Assembly (NCBI GenBank): GCA_947629095.1 | Contig: CANRCK010000002.1 | Location: 124,001-188,000 of the forward strand | DNA from: an uncultured Clostridia bacterium | Lineage (GTDB): Bacteria; Bacillota; Clostridia; Christensenellales; Borkfalkiaceae | Length of the DNA: 64,000 nucleotides | Direction: 5' to 3' | Part shown: positions 36,097-44,231 of the stretch, in pieces | Numbering within the stretch: the stretch's first letter is position 1 | How the letters are laid out: each line of letters begins with the position of its first letter | The notes under the pieces: model-generated | Database searches by the model: none | Seen by the model: the letters and a program-made list of their open reading frames with translations, nothing else | Told to the model about the DNA's origin: nothing | Position numbers and translations under genes: made by a program

Positions 36097-36765
36097 ATGA
36101 AAGAAAACACAACTACAAAACCTACAAAAAAGAAAAGACTGTTATTCTGGCTTGTGGTTGCCGCGTGCTTACTTATTGCCGCCGCAATAACGGTTGGGGT
36201 AATCTTCGGCATGAGGGGCACGGCGAACAATCCCACCCTTGACAGCGGCACAAACCAGGGAGACACTCCCCCCGGACAGAGCGACGGGAAAGACGACGAT
36301 AAGGACGACAAGGACGACGGAAACGGCGGGACGGTTGACACTTCAACCTCGTACGAGTTTATTCCGCCCGTAGAAACCGTGACCCTTATAAAGTCGCACG
36401 AGTTCGGCTATGACAAGACTATGGACTGGTACAGGCTGCACCAAGCAATGGACTTCGGGGCGCCCGCAGGCACAAACGTTATGGCAGCCGTGGACGGAAC
36501 GGTAAAGAGCATTGTGACGAGCGATATGCTGGACTATGCCGTAATAGAAATCGAGCACGCCGGCGGAATTACCACGGTATATAAGTTTGTGGACCCCGCA
36601 AGCGGACTCAAATCGGGGCAGAAGGTCAACCGCGGACAGGTTATAGGCACGGTTGCAACGGCCTCCGGCAGGGAAAACGCCGACGGGGACCACCTGCACT
36701 TTGAAGTGTTCAAGGACGGCGAAATTGCCGACCCCGACGACTACCTGCACATCAATTCCAAATAA
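36097..36765 (+). CDS. spoIIQ: SpoIIQ-like M23 (LytM) domain protein
   Basis: This 222-residue protein has a basic cytoplasmic tail, one membrane helix (about residues 15-39), an acidic low-complexity linker (about 60-80, many Asp/Lys/Gly), and a LytM domain. The metal ligands are present: HQAMD (His and Asp), and HLH in GDHLHFEV. The segments VIEIEHAGGITTVY and GQVIGTVA resemble SpoIIQ, which spans the forespore membrane and contacts SpoIIIAH during engulfment. Bacillus SpoIIQ has lost catalytic residues; this copy keeps them, like clostridial forms. AAGGAG precedes the ATG. A general M23 cell-wall endopeptidase is the alternative reading. Confidence 0.75.
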   Translation: MKENTTTKPTKKKRLLFWLVVAACLLIAAAITVGVIFGMRGTANNPTLDSGTNQGDTPPGQSDGKDDDKDDKDDGNGGTVDTSTSYEFIPPVETVTLIKSHEFGYDKTMDWYRLHQAMDFGAPAGTNVMAAVDGTVKSIVTSDMLDYAVIEIEHAGGITTVYKFVDPASGLKSGQKVNRGQVIGTVATASGRENADGDHLHFEVFKDGEIADPDDYLHINSK

Positions 36766-36773
36766 CTTTGCGC

Positions 36774-36810
36774 AAAAGCCGCGGCGCCACGGGCGCCGCG
36801 GCTTTTTATT
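36774..36810 (+). terminator. spoIIQ terminator
   Basis: A perfect 15-bp stem (AAAAGCCGCGGCGCC / GGCGCCGCGGCTTTT) with a 3-base loop is followed by TATTTT, directly after the spoIIQ stop. Confidence 0.93.
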
Positions 36811-37034
36811 TTACGCTTCATTCCCGCAAAAAACAGGAATTAACGCCTTTAACGGGAGTATCTTTCAAATTCCCGCCCGGGGCTGTTAATATTTGTTAAT
36901 TTTATGTTAATTTACAATAATTTTTCACTGATAAAATTTTACTTTTTGTTAAGTTAACATAAATTAAAATAATTATCATAAAATATTGATAGAAAGTAAC
37001 ATAAAAGCAAATTTTAAAATTTTTTGAAATGTCA

Positions 37035-37063
37035 TTGACTAACAAAAAATCAAATGCTATACT
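37035..37063 (+). promoter_or_regulatory. Strong sigma-A-type promoter with extended -10
   Basis: TTGACT (37035-37040), a 17-base spacer ending TGC, and TATACT (37058-37063). It drives a leader of about 120 bases and the 30-codon ORF at 37194. Confidence 0.85.
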
Positions 37064-37193
37064 TGCACTGCAATCAAGGGAAAGACCTTTGAAAGCGTTG
37101 CGGCTTTGAACTGCCGCAAAACGGACCGCACCCGCGGACCTATATGTTTTAAGGGTGATTGATGAAAATACTTTTAAAGGAGGTATTTTAACA

Positions 37194-37286
37194 ATGATAT
37201 ACGACATGCTCAACGAATTGGACGAAGCAAATGAAAACTACGGGGTATCCCCCCTTTCGTACGTTGTATTAGATTGCGCAAAGTAA
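37194..37286 (+). CDS. Small acidic protein of 30 residues, unknown
   Basis: The frame begins ATG at 37194 and ends TAA at 37286. The product starts MIYDMLNELDEANENYG and ends YVVLDCAK. It is acidic, has no membrane segment, and carries one cysteine near its end. Translation signals are strong (AAAGGAGGT about 8 bases upstream), transcription signals are strong (promoter 37035-37063), and a perfect terminator follows at 37319. A nine-codon frame just upstream ends in the ribosome binding region and might couple or regulate translation. No homologue is recognised. The signals make it very likely to be expressed; its function is unknown. Confidence 0.7.
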   Translation: MIYDMLNELDEANENYGVSPLSYVVLDCAK

Positions 37287-37318
37287 TCTCCACGGCGGAA
37301 AAACCATAAGAAAAACTC

Positions 37319-37356
37319 GCGCCCGCGGCATTTGCCGCGGGCGCTTTGCTTATTTT
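37319..37356. terminator. Terminator of the 30-residue ORF unit, shared with the ASCH gene
   Basis: A perfect 12-bp stem (GCGCCCGCGGCA / TGCCGCGGGCGC) with a 2-base loop (TT) is followed by TTTGCTTATTTT. It lies between convergent genes. Confidence 0.9.
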
Positions 37357-38066
37357 ACAATTTTTATAACTATGCCCAGAACGCCGTACTTAGATATGTC
37401 CTCCGGGGAATAGTACTGCTCCATAGACTTTGCAAACCGCTTGCAGGTCACCCCGCGCCCGCAGCCCAGCCGCGCAGGGCCGCAGCATCGGGCAAGTTCG
37501 TTAAAATCGTCGGCATAAATCAGCCATTCTATCCTGGTTTTTATGCTTTCTCCCGTGGCGATGTCGGTAAAAATTATAAAGTCCCCCACGTCCAGAAGTT
37601 GGCGCTTTGCGTCGTACAGGCGGGCTTCAACCGTCTTTTTGCCCGATTTTATTGCCGCAAAGGCTGCGGGCACAAGTTTCATGCCGTAGGTATCCGCAAT
37701 GGATTCCGCCGGCGCTATGAGGCTTTTATCAACGTAGGACCGGGGCATATCGGGCTTTTCGCCCTCGGGTATTTGGGCAACGCAGTCCATATAAAAGTCC
37801 ATATACGATCCGGGCGGGGGGTTATCGCCGTAAACAGCCTCCGCCACGGCTCTGCCCCACGTGCGCATGCTGTACTCCAGCCGCGTGCCGTCGTTAAGCA
37901 CGGGCACGCAGCCGCTGCAATATTGGTGGCTGTCCCCGCCGAAACGGTATCCCTTTGCGCGCAGCTCTTCCACGAGCGCCTTCCACGCCGAATGTCCGCA
38001 CGGGTCGGGGTTTTCGGGATACTCGCCGTTGCCGTAGTCCGTCCAGCCTATAACCTTGTACTTCAT
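37350..38066 (-). CDS. ASCH-domain protein with an unknown N-terminal domain
   Basis: This 238-residue protein has a C-terminal ASCH/PUA-like domain from about residue 125 (MKLVPAAFAAIKSGKKTVEA and DVGDFIIFTDIATGES), a fold that binds RNA or modified nucleotides. The first 120 residues (GWTDYGNGEYPENPDP, HQYCSGCVP, GDNPPPGSYMDFYMDC) have several conserved-looking aromatic and cysteine residues but no recognised family. The start at 38066 has AAGGAG and overlaps the regulator stop (ATGA). The coupling suggests the MocR regulator and this protein act together, but no substrate can be named. Confidence 0.75.
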   Translation of the reverse strand: MKYKVIGWTDYGNGEYPENPDPCGHSAWKALVEELRAKGYRFGGDSHQYCSGCVPVLNDGTRLEYSMRTWGRAVAEAVYGDNPPPGSYMDFYMDCVAQIPEGEKPDMPRSYVDKSLIAPAESIADTYGMKLVPAAFAAIKSGKKTVEARLYDAKRQLLDVGDFIIFTDIATGESIKTRIEWLIYADDFNELARCCGPARLGCGRGVTCKRFAKSMEQYYSPEDISKYGVLGIVIKIVK

Positions 38067-39421
38067 AATTTGCTCCTTATTTCCGAAAGACGGGCATACG
38101 TCACGCCCGAATAGTTTATTACCGCAGTCTTTTCCGCTCCTGCGGCGGGGGCTATGAGATAATCCGTAAGGCACTTGAGCCTTATCCCCGCGCTTGCGGC
38201 GCGCGCCTTTATTTCCCCGTCCGAGGAGGCATGCGGGAACTTGCACAACAGGTGCGGTCCGCTGCCCGTATCGTAAATTTCGCAACACGGGTCGTATTTT
38301 TTGAGCGTTTCCACCGTTTGCGGGCGGACGCCCTTATAATAATTTTTCAGCCGCGACACGTGCCTTTCAAAGTGCCCGCCGCCTATCATCGCGGCAAGCG
38401 TCTTTTGCTCGAACAGGGGCACCACGTTTGCGCTCTGCCCGAACAGAGATAAAAATTTATCCATAAGCGCGGGCGGAAGCACAACGTATCCCAGACGCAT
38501 CGACGGCGCAAGGCTCTTTGAAAAGGTGTTGAGATATATGACGCGCTCTGGACAGAGGCTATACAGGCTGAAAAGGGGCTTGCCCGAGAGGCGGAACTCG
38601 CTGTCGTAGTCGTCCTCTATAACAAAGCGGTCCCCCTCCTGCGCCCAGCTTATAATTTCCGAACGGACGGTTGCGGGGGTTATTACGCCCGTGGGGAATT
38701 GGTGCGAGGGGGATATGTGCAGCGCGCCCGCTCCCGATTTTTTTAAGCCGCCGAGGGATATCCCCGTATCCGTAACGCCGACGGGCGCAACGCGCGCGCC
38801 GTTGAGAACGTACGCCGAGGCGATTTTTCCGTAGCCGGGATTTTCTACCGCAAACAGCTTGTCCCTGCCAAGAAGCTGGACTATTACGCCGTAGAGATAC
38901 TCCGCCCCCGCGCCTATAACTATTTGCTCCGGCGGCGCGGAAATGCCGCGCGAACGGTAGAGATATTTTGAGATTTCCTCCCTCAGCTCCAAATCTCCCG
39001 CGCAGGGAACGCGCTCGAGAAGATGTTCCCCGCAGTCCGAAAGCACCCCGCGCATAAGCTTTGCCCAAACAGAAAAGGGAAACAGCTCCGCCGGGGCGGA
39101 GCTTTTGACCAAATCCAATATATATTGCGGATTTTGCGGCTCCGCCTCCCTTTTACGGGGCGCGGGGGAAACGCCCGGCAGGCGGACCTCAGCCTTTTCA
39201 ACGAAGTATCCGCTGCGCTCTCGGCTCGTTATATAGCCCTCGGCAAGAAGCTGCTCGTATGCAAGCTGCACGGTGATTACGCTTATGCCGAGGTCGGCGG
39301 CAAGGGCGCGCTTTGAGGGCAATTTTTCGCCCGGCGCGTATTTCCCCACGATTATGTCGTTGCGTATTCCGGAATAGAGGGTATAGTATTTGTTTTTGCC
39401 GCCAAGATAGTAAACTGCCAT
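38063..39421 (-). CDS. MocR-family (GntR/aminotransferase) transcription regulator
   Basis: This 452-residue protein fuses an N-terminal GntR winged helix (about 1-75: GKYAPGEKLPSKRALAADLG, then VITVQLAYEQLLAEGYI) to a fold-type I aminotransferase domain. The PLP lysine is in NTFSKSLAPSMRLGY and the cofactor aspartate region is VIEDDYDSEF. MocR proteins sense PLP or an amino-compound adduct and usually control neighbouring genes; PdxR and GabR are known examples. It is coupled to the ASCH gene by a 4-base overlap. A promoter overlapped by a long inverted repeat lies upstream, so autoregulation is likely. The effector is unknown. Confidence 0.9.
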   Translation of the reverse strand: MAVYYLGGKNKYYTLYSGIRNDIIVGKYAPGEKLPSKRALAADLGISVITVQLAYEQLLAEGYITSRERSGYFVEKAEVRLPGVSPAPRKREAEPQNPQYILDLVKSSAPAELFPFSVWAKLMRGVLSDCGEHLLERVPCAGDLELREEISKYLYRSRGISAPPEQIVIGAGAEYLYGVIVQLLGRDKLFAVENPGYGKIASAYVLNGARVAPVGVTDTGISLGGLKKSGAGALHISPSHQFPTGVITPATVRSEIISWAQEGDRFVIEDDYDSEFRLSGKPLFSLYSLCPERVIYLNTFSKSLAPSMRLGYVVLPPALMDKFLSLFGQSANVVPLFEQKTLAAMIGGGHFERHVSRLKNYYKGVRPQTVETLKKYDPCCEIYDTGSGPHLLCKFPHASSDGEIKARAASAGIRLKCLTDYLIAPAAGAEKTAVINYSGVTYARLSEIRSKL

Positions 39422-39426
39422 AATTT

Positions 39427-39490
39427 TGATATTATAAAAATGTTAAATATTTATAAACACTATAATATCACACATGTCCGCCGCCGTCAA
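39427..39490 (-). promoter_or_regulatory. MocR promoter and inverted-repeat operator
   Basis: On the minus strand TTGACG (39490-39485) and TATTAT (39467-39462) are 17 bases apart with TGA before the -10. A perfect 10-bp inverted repeat, TGATATTATA (39427-39436) and TATAATATCA (39461-39470), spans the -10 and start region, with a 24-base centre that is itself nearly symmetric. Confidence 0.7.
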
Positions 39491-40707
39491 TAGCCGCACG
39501 CTGCAAGATTTTCGGCTATTTTTAAAAGGAACCCGCGGGAAGTGAGCTTTTGGGGAGTAACACCCGCAAGGCTGAACGTGGGCACAAGGTCGCCCGTCAT
39601 ATAGCCCGATTCTATGGTTTTGAGCGTTGCGCTTTCAAGGTTTTGCGCAAACGTTATCAGTTTTCGGTTGCCGTCAAGCTCCCCGCGCTTTTTCAGCGCG
39701 CCCGTCCACGCCCAGATTGTGGCAACGGGGTTGGTGGAAGTCTCCTCCCCCTTTATATGCTTGTAGTAGTGGCGGGTGACGGTGCCGTGAGCCGCCTCGA
39801 ACTCGTACTTTCCGTCGGGGGAGACGAGCACGGAACTCATCATTCCAAGAGAGCCGAAGGCGGTGGCAACCATATCGCTCATCACGTCGCCGTCATAGTT
39901 TTTGCACACCCAAAGAATTCCGCCCTCACTGCGCATAATGCGGGCGACTACGTCGTCAATAAGCGTATACGTATAGGATATTCCCGCACTTTCGAAGGCG
40001 GCTCTATATTCGTTTTGGTAAATTTCGGCAAATATATCCTTAAAGCGGTGGTCGTAGATCTTGGAAATGGTGTCCTTTGCGCCGAACCATACGTCGGTTT
40101 TATTCGAGAGCGCGTAGTTGAAACAGCTCCTTGCAAAGGCGGAGACGGATTGGTCGGTGTTGTGGACGCCCTGCACAACGCCGTCCGAAGAAAATTTGTG
40201 CACGAGCTTGCGTTCCAACTCCCGTCCTTCGCCGTCGCAGATCACGAGATATGCGGAATTGCCGCCCTCCACCCTGCTCTCCACGGCGTTATAGATATCC
40301 CCGTAGGCGTGGCGGGCGATGGCGATGGGCTTTTTCCAGCCGGGAACGTAGGGGGTTATGCCCTTAACGAGAATGGGCGAACGGAAAACAGTGCCGTCCA
40401 AAATGCGGCGGATGGTGCCGTTGGGGCTTTTCCACATCTCTTTTAAGTTATATTCCTCTACGCGCTGGGCGTTGGGGGTTATAGTGGCGCATTTTACGGC
40501 TACGCCCAGCCGCTTTGCGGCTTCGGCTGCGGCAACCGTAACGCCGTCGCACGTTCTGTCGCGCTCGGGCAAGCCCAGGTCATAGTACTCCGTTTTTAAA
40601 TTTATGTAAGGCTCTATTAAAATTTCCTTTATCCACGCCCATAAAACGCGGGTCATTTCGTCGCCGTCCATCTCCACTATCGGGGTGGACATTTCAATCT
40701 TTTCCAA
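39487..40707 (-). CDS. icd: NADP-dependent isocitrate dehydrogenase (type II)
   Basis: This 406-residue enzyme belongs to the homodimeric type II NADP-IDH group that includes eukaryotic cytosolic forms, not the E. coli type. Signatures are [20 protein letters not shown], the substrate-binding ARHAYGD, and [13 protein letters not shown]. It converts isocitrate to 2-oxoglutarate. The start is a TTG (MEKIEMSTP) with GGGAG upstream; an ATG five codons in is also possible, but the longer N-terminus looks usual for the family. It lies 34 bases after ddl, so it may be the last gene of the tsaE-murF-ddl transcript. Confidence 0.93.
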   Translation of the reverse strand: MEKIEMSTPIVEMDGDEMTRVLWAWIKEILIEPYINLKTEYYDLGLPERDRTCDGVTVAAAEAAKRLGVAVKCATITPNAQRVEEYNLKEMWKSPNGTIRRILDGTVFRSPILVKGITPYVPGWKKPIAIARHAYGDIYNAVESRVEGGNSAYLVICDGEGRELERKLVHKFSSDGVVQGVHNTDQSVSAFARSCFNYALSNKTDVWFGAKDTISKIYDHRFKDIFAEIYQNEYRAAFESAGISYTYTLIDDVVARIMRSEGGILWVCKNYDGDVMSDMVATAFGSLGMMSSVLVSPDGKYEFEAAHGTVTRHYYKHIKGEETSTNPVATIWAWTGALKKRGELDGNRKLITFAQNLESATLKTIESGYMTGDLVPTFSLAGVTPQKLTSRGFLLKIAENLAACGY

Positions 40708-40741
40708 AGTAACGCTCCCGTTGATTTTTTTAAATTATAAC

Positions 40742-41827
40742 CTATTTGCGGGCGCATTTACAACTGTTTGAGGGCAGATTTTGCAGGATTCCCGTGGTTA
40801 CGAGCTTTTTGCGCGACCGCGCAAAGTCCATTTCAGCCTGTTCGGTTATCCCAAGCAGTATTTTGCAAAAGTCCTTGAAGTCCTTTGCAAACAGATAGTA
40901 CGCCAGCGACCCGGGCACGGTGTTCACCTCGCTGAGATACACCCCGCCCGAGTAGATATAGTCGAAGCGTACTATGCCGCGCATGTTCAGTTTTTCATAC
41001 ACGCTGCGGGTGGTTTCGCGGATATGTTCGGAGATTTCTTGGGGGATTTCGGCGGGGAACACAGATTTGCCGCCCCCGCAGTACTTATCCTCGAAGCTGA
41101 AAATTTCGCCCCCGGCAAGCGGCTCTTCGCATTGGGAGACTATTATTTTATCGTCCGCGCGGTAAGCGGCGCAGTTTATCTCCCGCCGGGGCTCTATAAA
41201 TTTTTCCACTACGGCGGCGCGGTCGAACGTAAACGCCACATCCAGCGCCGCCTTCAACTCCTCGCCGTCGTCCGCCCTGGCTATGCCTATGCTCGAGCCG
41301 AGCGTTGCGGGCTTTACTATTAGGGGATACGGCAGCCCGCAGATCTCCCCCTCGCCCTGCCTTACGTAGATATATGGCGCAACGTCGACGCCCAAACCCG
41401 CCAAAACGATTTTTGTTAAATATTTATCCATAAACGCCGACGACTCGAAGCAGCCCGCCCCGGCAAGCGGCAGCCCCGCCGCCGCGCACAGCCCCGAAAG
41501 CCCCCCGCCTTCGCCCCAACCGCCGTGACAGCAGTTTAAAACGCAGTCCGCCGAAAAGCGGCTTTTTATTTTGCCGCGCGCGTTGAAAATATTTACGGCG
41601 CCGCCGAAAATCTGCGCCTGTTTGCAGTTTTTGTAGCCGCCATGTTTGAACGCTTCCAGCTTTAAAAGCTCTTCGCCCGCAAAAAATTCCCCGCTCTGAG
41701 AAATGTAGACGGGCAAAACCTCGCACCCGCCCGAAAGGAGCACGTTGCAAGCCATTACGCCAGTTATGACCGAAATTTCGTTTTCGTTGGATTCGCCGCC
41801 GAACACGACGGCAATTTTTTTTGACAT
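40742..41827 (-). CDS. ddl: D-alanine--D-alanine ligase
   Basis: This 361-residue ATP-grasp ligase makes the D-Ala-D-Ala dipeptide for peptidoglycan. Motifs are VVFGGESNENEIS, HGGWGEGGGLSG, the ATP-binding KPATLGSSIGIA, and the metal-binding EVNTVPGS. Its C-terminal 40 residues, ending in a cysteine-containing basic tail, extend past the usual end of the domain. Its position directly after murF, whose substrate it makes, supports the role. GGAGGTG precedes the ATG at 8 bases. Confidence 0.92.
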   Translation of the reverse strand: MSKKIAVVFGGESNENEISVITGVMACNVLLSGGCEVLPVYISQSGEFFAGEELLKLEAFKHGGYKNCKQAQIFGGAVNIFNARGKIKSRFSADCVLNCCHGGWGEGGGLSGLCAAAGLPLAGAGCFESSAFMDKYLTKIVLAGLGVDVAPYIYVRQGEGEICGLPYPLIVKPATLGSSIGIARADDGEELKAALDVAFTFDRAAVVEKFIEPRREINCAAYRADDKIIVSQCEEPLAGGEIFSFEDKYCGGGKSVFPAEIPQEISEHIRETTRSVYEKLNMRGIVRFDYIYSGGVYLSEVNTVPGSLAYYLFAKDFKDFCKILLGITEQAEMDFARSRKKLVTTGILQNLPSNSCKCARK

Positions 41828-41898
41828 TAAAAAAACACCTCCGCTAAAAATTTTTCGGCTTTGGTGACTTTTTATCTGATTATTTTTTTATAAAAAAC

Positions 41899-43509
41899 TC
41901 AATATATATCGGGCAAATCGTTTAAAAACAGCACGGTGGCGCCATCCTTTAAAATGCCCTTTAAAAGTTCCTCCGCGGCAAAAAGCGAAGGCGCAACGCA
42001 AAGGGCGGAAGCGTTGCCGCCGTTTTCGAGATAGCCCTTTTTTACGGGGGTCACAAGGGTGTCGCCAACCAGAATCACGTGGTCAAGCCCCACCAGCCGC
42101 TTGCCGAGTTCGTAATTTTCGCTCTCTTCCAGAATCCCGAGTTCCACAAGCCCGGGGGTAACCACCGTCTTTTCCCCGCCGAACAGCCGCAAAACGTTCA
42201 AAGCTTCCTCCGCGCCCTTTACGTTGGAGTTGTAGCCGTCGTCCAAAATATTTACGCCGCCGTTTTTTATAAGCTGCAGCCTGTGTTCAACGTACTCCGT
42301 CTCCCCCGCCGCCGCGGCTATTTCATCCGCGGTCATACCAAGCTCAAAGGCTATGCGGGCGGCTATGGCTATATTTTCAGCCGAATGGCTGCCCAAAAGC
42401 CCGGTGAATACGCGCCTTTGTTCGCCGCCCAGCGTGAGCGTGAACGCCGTGCCCGTGCACGAGCACTCCACCTCCGACGCGCAAGCGGCGGGAACTTTAT
42501 CGCACGCATAGTCCTTAAAATCTTCAAAACAGTCCGCCGCGATTACCGCGCGCTTTTTCGTTGCCGAAAGTATTTCGCCCTTGGCTTTTATTATATTTTC
42601 CACCGAGCCGAAGCTTTCGAGATGCTGCGGGCAGACGCCGGTGATTGCCGAGTAGTCGGGCGGACAAATGCCGCACAGCTCGGCTATGTCGCCTACGTGC
42701 CGCGCACCCATTTCGGCGATGAAGATATCGTAACCGCTTAAATCTGCGGAATTGAGCGTGAGAGCAAGCCCCAGCGGGGTGTTGTGGGAGCGCGGGGTTG
42801 AGAGCACGCGGTATTTTTTTGAGAGTATCGCCGCCAGAATATGCTTTACGCTGGTTTTGCCGTAACTGCCCGTAATGCCAATCACGGTGAAATTGCCCGC
42901 AGCCCGCCTTTCGGCAAGCTTTTTTTGGGCGCTGCGGACAAAAGCGCGGTTGCGGGGAACCTCATAGATTTTTGCTACGAGATTGGAGAGCGCAACTATG
43001 GGAAGGGACAAAAGCGGGAACAGGGAAAGGGGCAGATATCTTAAAAGATTGAATATATTGTTGTTTATTAAATAATCGGCAAAATTTAAAAGGGTGAACG
43101 AAAGGTATGTAAGCACCGCCGTAACCAAGAACAGTACGACGTACAGCCTTTTTATGCGCGGCGTAAACTTTACGGGCGACCGCAGAGCCTTCTTTTTGTC
43201 GGCTGCGGCGTAGAGAATAAAGAATAATAAATACGCCGCAAGGGCTGCAACCGCCGCCCAGCTGCCCGCAAACGAAAAACAGAGCGATATAACGGCGTAG
43301 GAGAGCGCGCAAAGCATAAACAGCAGCGTCTCCCTTAAAAGGAGCGCGTTGTTTTTTTTGCCCGCCCAGCCGAAGAGCTTTTTGTTTGAGTATCCAAAAC
43401 TCTGCAAAATGCCCAAAATCCGCACATATGTCGCCGAAAACGCCGCCGCAAAGAACAGTGCGGCAACAATGCACTCTATGGTTATCCGTAACGAAATAAA
43501 TATACCCAT
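41899..43509 (-). CDS. murF: UDP-MurNAc-tripeptide--D-Ala-D-Ala ligase with N-terminal membrane domain
   Basis: This 536-residue protein has two parts. Residues 1-180 contain five predicted membrane helices (about 9-29, 61-80, 83-103, 122-143, 157-177). Residues from about 205 on are a Mur ligase: ATP loop GITGSYGKTS (211-220), NTPLGLALTLN, FIAEMGARHVGDI, SHSAENIAIAARIA, and DDGYNSNVKGAEEAL, which fits MurF. It would add D-Ala-D-Ala to UDP-MurNAc-tripeptide at the membrane. Standard MurF is soluble and about 450 residues. The ATG at 43509 shares a base with the upstream stop (TGATG), with GGAG upstream. Confidence 0.87.
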   Translation of the reverse strand: MGIFISLRITIECIVAALFFAAAFSATYVRILGILQSFGYSNKKLFGWAGKKNNALLLRETLLFMLCALSYAVISLCFSFAGSWAAVAALAAYLLFFILYAAADKKKALRSPVKFTPRIKRLYVVLFLVTAVLTYLSFTLLNFADYLINNNIFNLLRYLPLSLFPLLSLPIVALSNLVAKIYEVPRNRAFVRSAQKKLAERRAAGNFTVIGITGSYGKTSVKHILAAILSKKYRVLSTPRSHNTPLGLALTLNSADLSGYDIFIAEMGARHVGDIAELCGICPPDYSAITGVCPQHLESFGSVENIIKAKGEILSATKKRAVIAADCFEDFKDYACDKVPAACASEVECSCTGTAFTLTLGGEQRRVFTGLLGSHSAENIAIAARIAFELGMTADEIAAAAGETEYVEHRLQLIKNGGVNILDDGYNSNVKGAEEALNVLRLFGGEKTVVTPGLVELGILEESENYELGKRLVGLDHVILVGDTLVTPVKKGYLENGGNASALCVAPSLFAAEELLKGILKDGATVLFLNDLPDIY

Positions 43510-44231
43510 CACTTCTCCGAAAGGAAGTTATAAATTTTTTGGTTGAATTCCCGCGGATGTTCCGAAAAGCAGAAATGCCCGCCCTCCATAACGTCGAGGC
43601 GGCTGCCCGCTATGAGCCTGTGAAAGGCTTCGCCCTCCTCATCAGGCGGTGTAACCGCGTCGTTTTTGCCGTAAATCAAATACGTTCTGCACTTTACCGC
43701 GGCTGCACACTCCGAAAGGTCCTCATTTACAATCTTTTTGTAGCTCTCCCGCATCACGGGCGGAAGCGCGCGGTATTCGGCGCTCCCGAAGTGCTTTTCG
43801 GCAAATCCGGGGAAGATTTTTTTAACGCGCCTGTATCTTTTTACTTTTTTTATGTATTCCGCCGAGCGGGGCTTTACTATTCCCGCGCCGCCCGTTATAA
43901 TAAGGCTCTTTGCAATCCGGGGCTGCGCGGCGATAGCCTTAAAAGCCACCCGCGCCCCGAAGGAATGAGCCAAAATATGCACCTGTGTTGCCTTTTGCGC
44001 CTTTAAAAAGCTTAAAAACCACTCCGCATAGTCGTCCACCGACCACGCCGAAGCCAGCGGCGGGTTTACGCCGAAGCCCGGCAAATCCGGGACCGTCACG
44101 CGGTAATATTCCGATAAAAATTCTATTTGGTGGTAAAAACTCTCTTTTTGCGAGAGATAGCCGTGCAAAAGAGCCACCGTTTCGCCCGAGCCGCGCACTA
44201 TGCAGGGCACAAATTCGCCGTTTACTAAAAT
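43509..44231 (-). CDS. Alpha/beta hydrolase, probable ATT start
   Basis: This alpha/beta-hydrolase of 240 residues has the oxyanion segment VALLHGYLSQKES, the nucleophile elbow AHSFGAR, an aspartate in YGKNDAVTPP and the histidine in EGGHFCF, a complete triad. Substrate unknown. The first conventional start is a GTG at 44210 with no ribosome binding site. Reading seven codons further gives ILVNGEFVPCIVRGSGE, the typical N-terminus of this family. It begins at an ATT directly after the rimI stop, with AAAGGAG six bases upstream. I take ATT as the likely start. It lies between rimI and murF and overlaps murF by one base. Confidence 0.8.
   Translation of the reverse strand: MLVNGEFVPCIVRGSGETVALLHGYLSQKESFYHQIEFLSEYYRVTVPDLPGFGVNPPLASAWSVDDYAEWFLSFLKAQKATQVHILAHSFGARVAFKAIAAQPRIAKSLIITGGAGIVKPRSAEYIKKVKRYRRVKKIFPGFAEKHFGSAEYRALPPVMRESYKKIVNEDLSECAAAVKCRTYLIYGKNDAVTPPDEEGEAFHRLIAGSRLDVMEGGHFCFSEHPREFNQKIYNFLSEK

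Larger units (their letters stand above)
36766..37193. other. 428-base AT-rich intergenic region with a promoter and structured leader
   Basis: After the spoIIQ terminator comes a very AT-rich stretch (about 36885-37030), then a strong promoter at 37035-37063, and a leader of about 120 bases with the hairpin TTGCGGC / GCCGCAA (37098-37119). A nine-codon frame (37162-37191, MKILLKEVF) ends just before the small ORF at 37194. Confidence 0.7.

Noticed and set aside
37107..37150. Possible riboswitch in the leader before the 30-codon ORF
   Set aside because: One 7-bp hairpin is visible, but no known aptamer motif was recognised, so it is recorded only as a leader hairpin.
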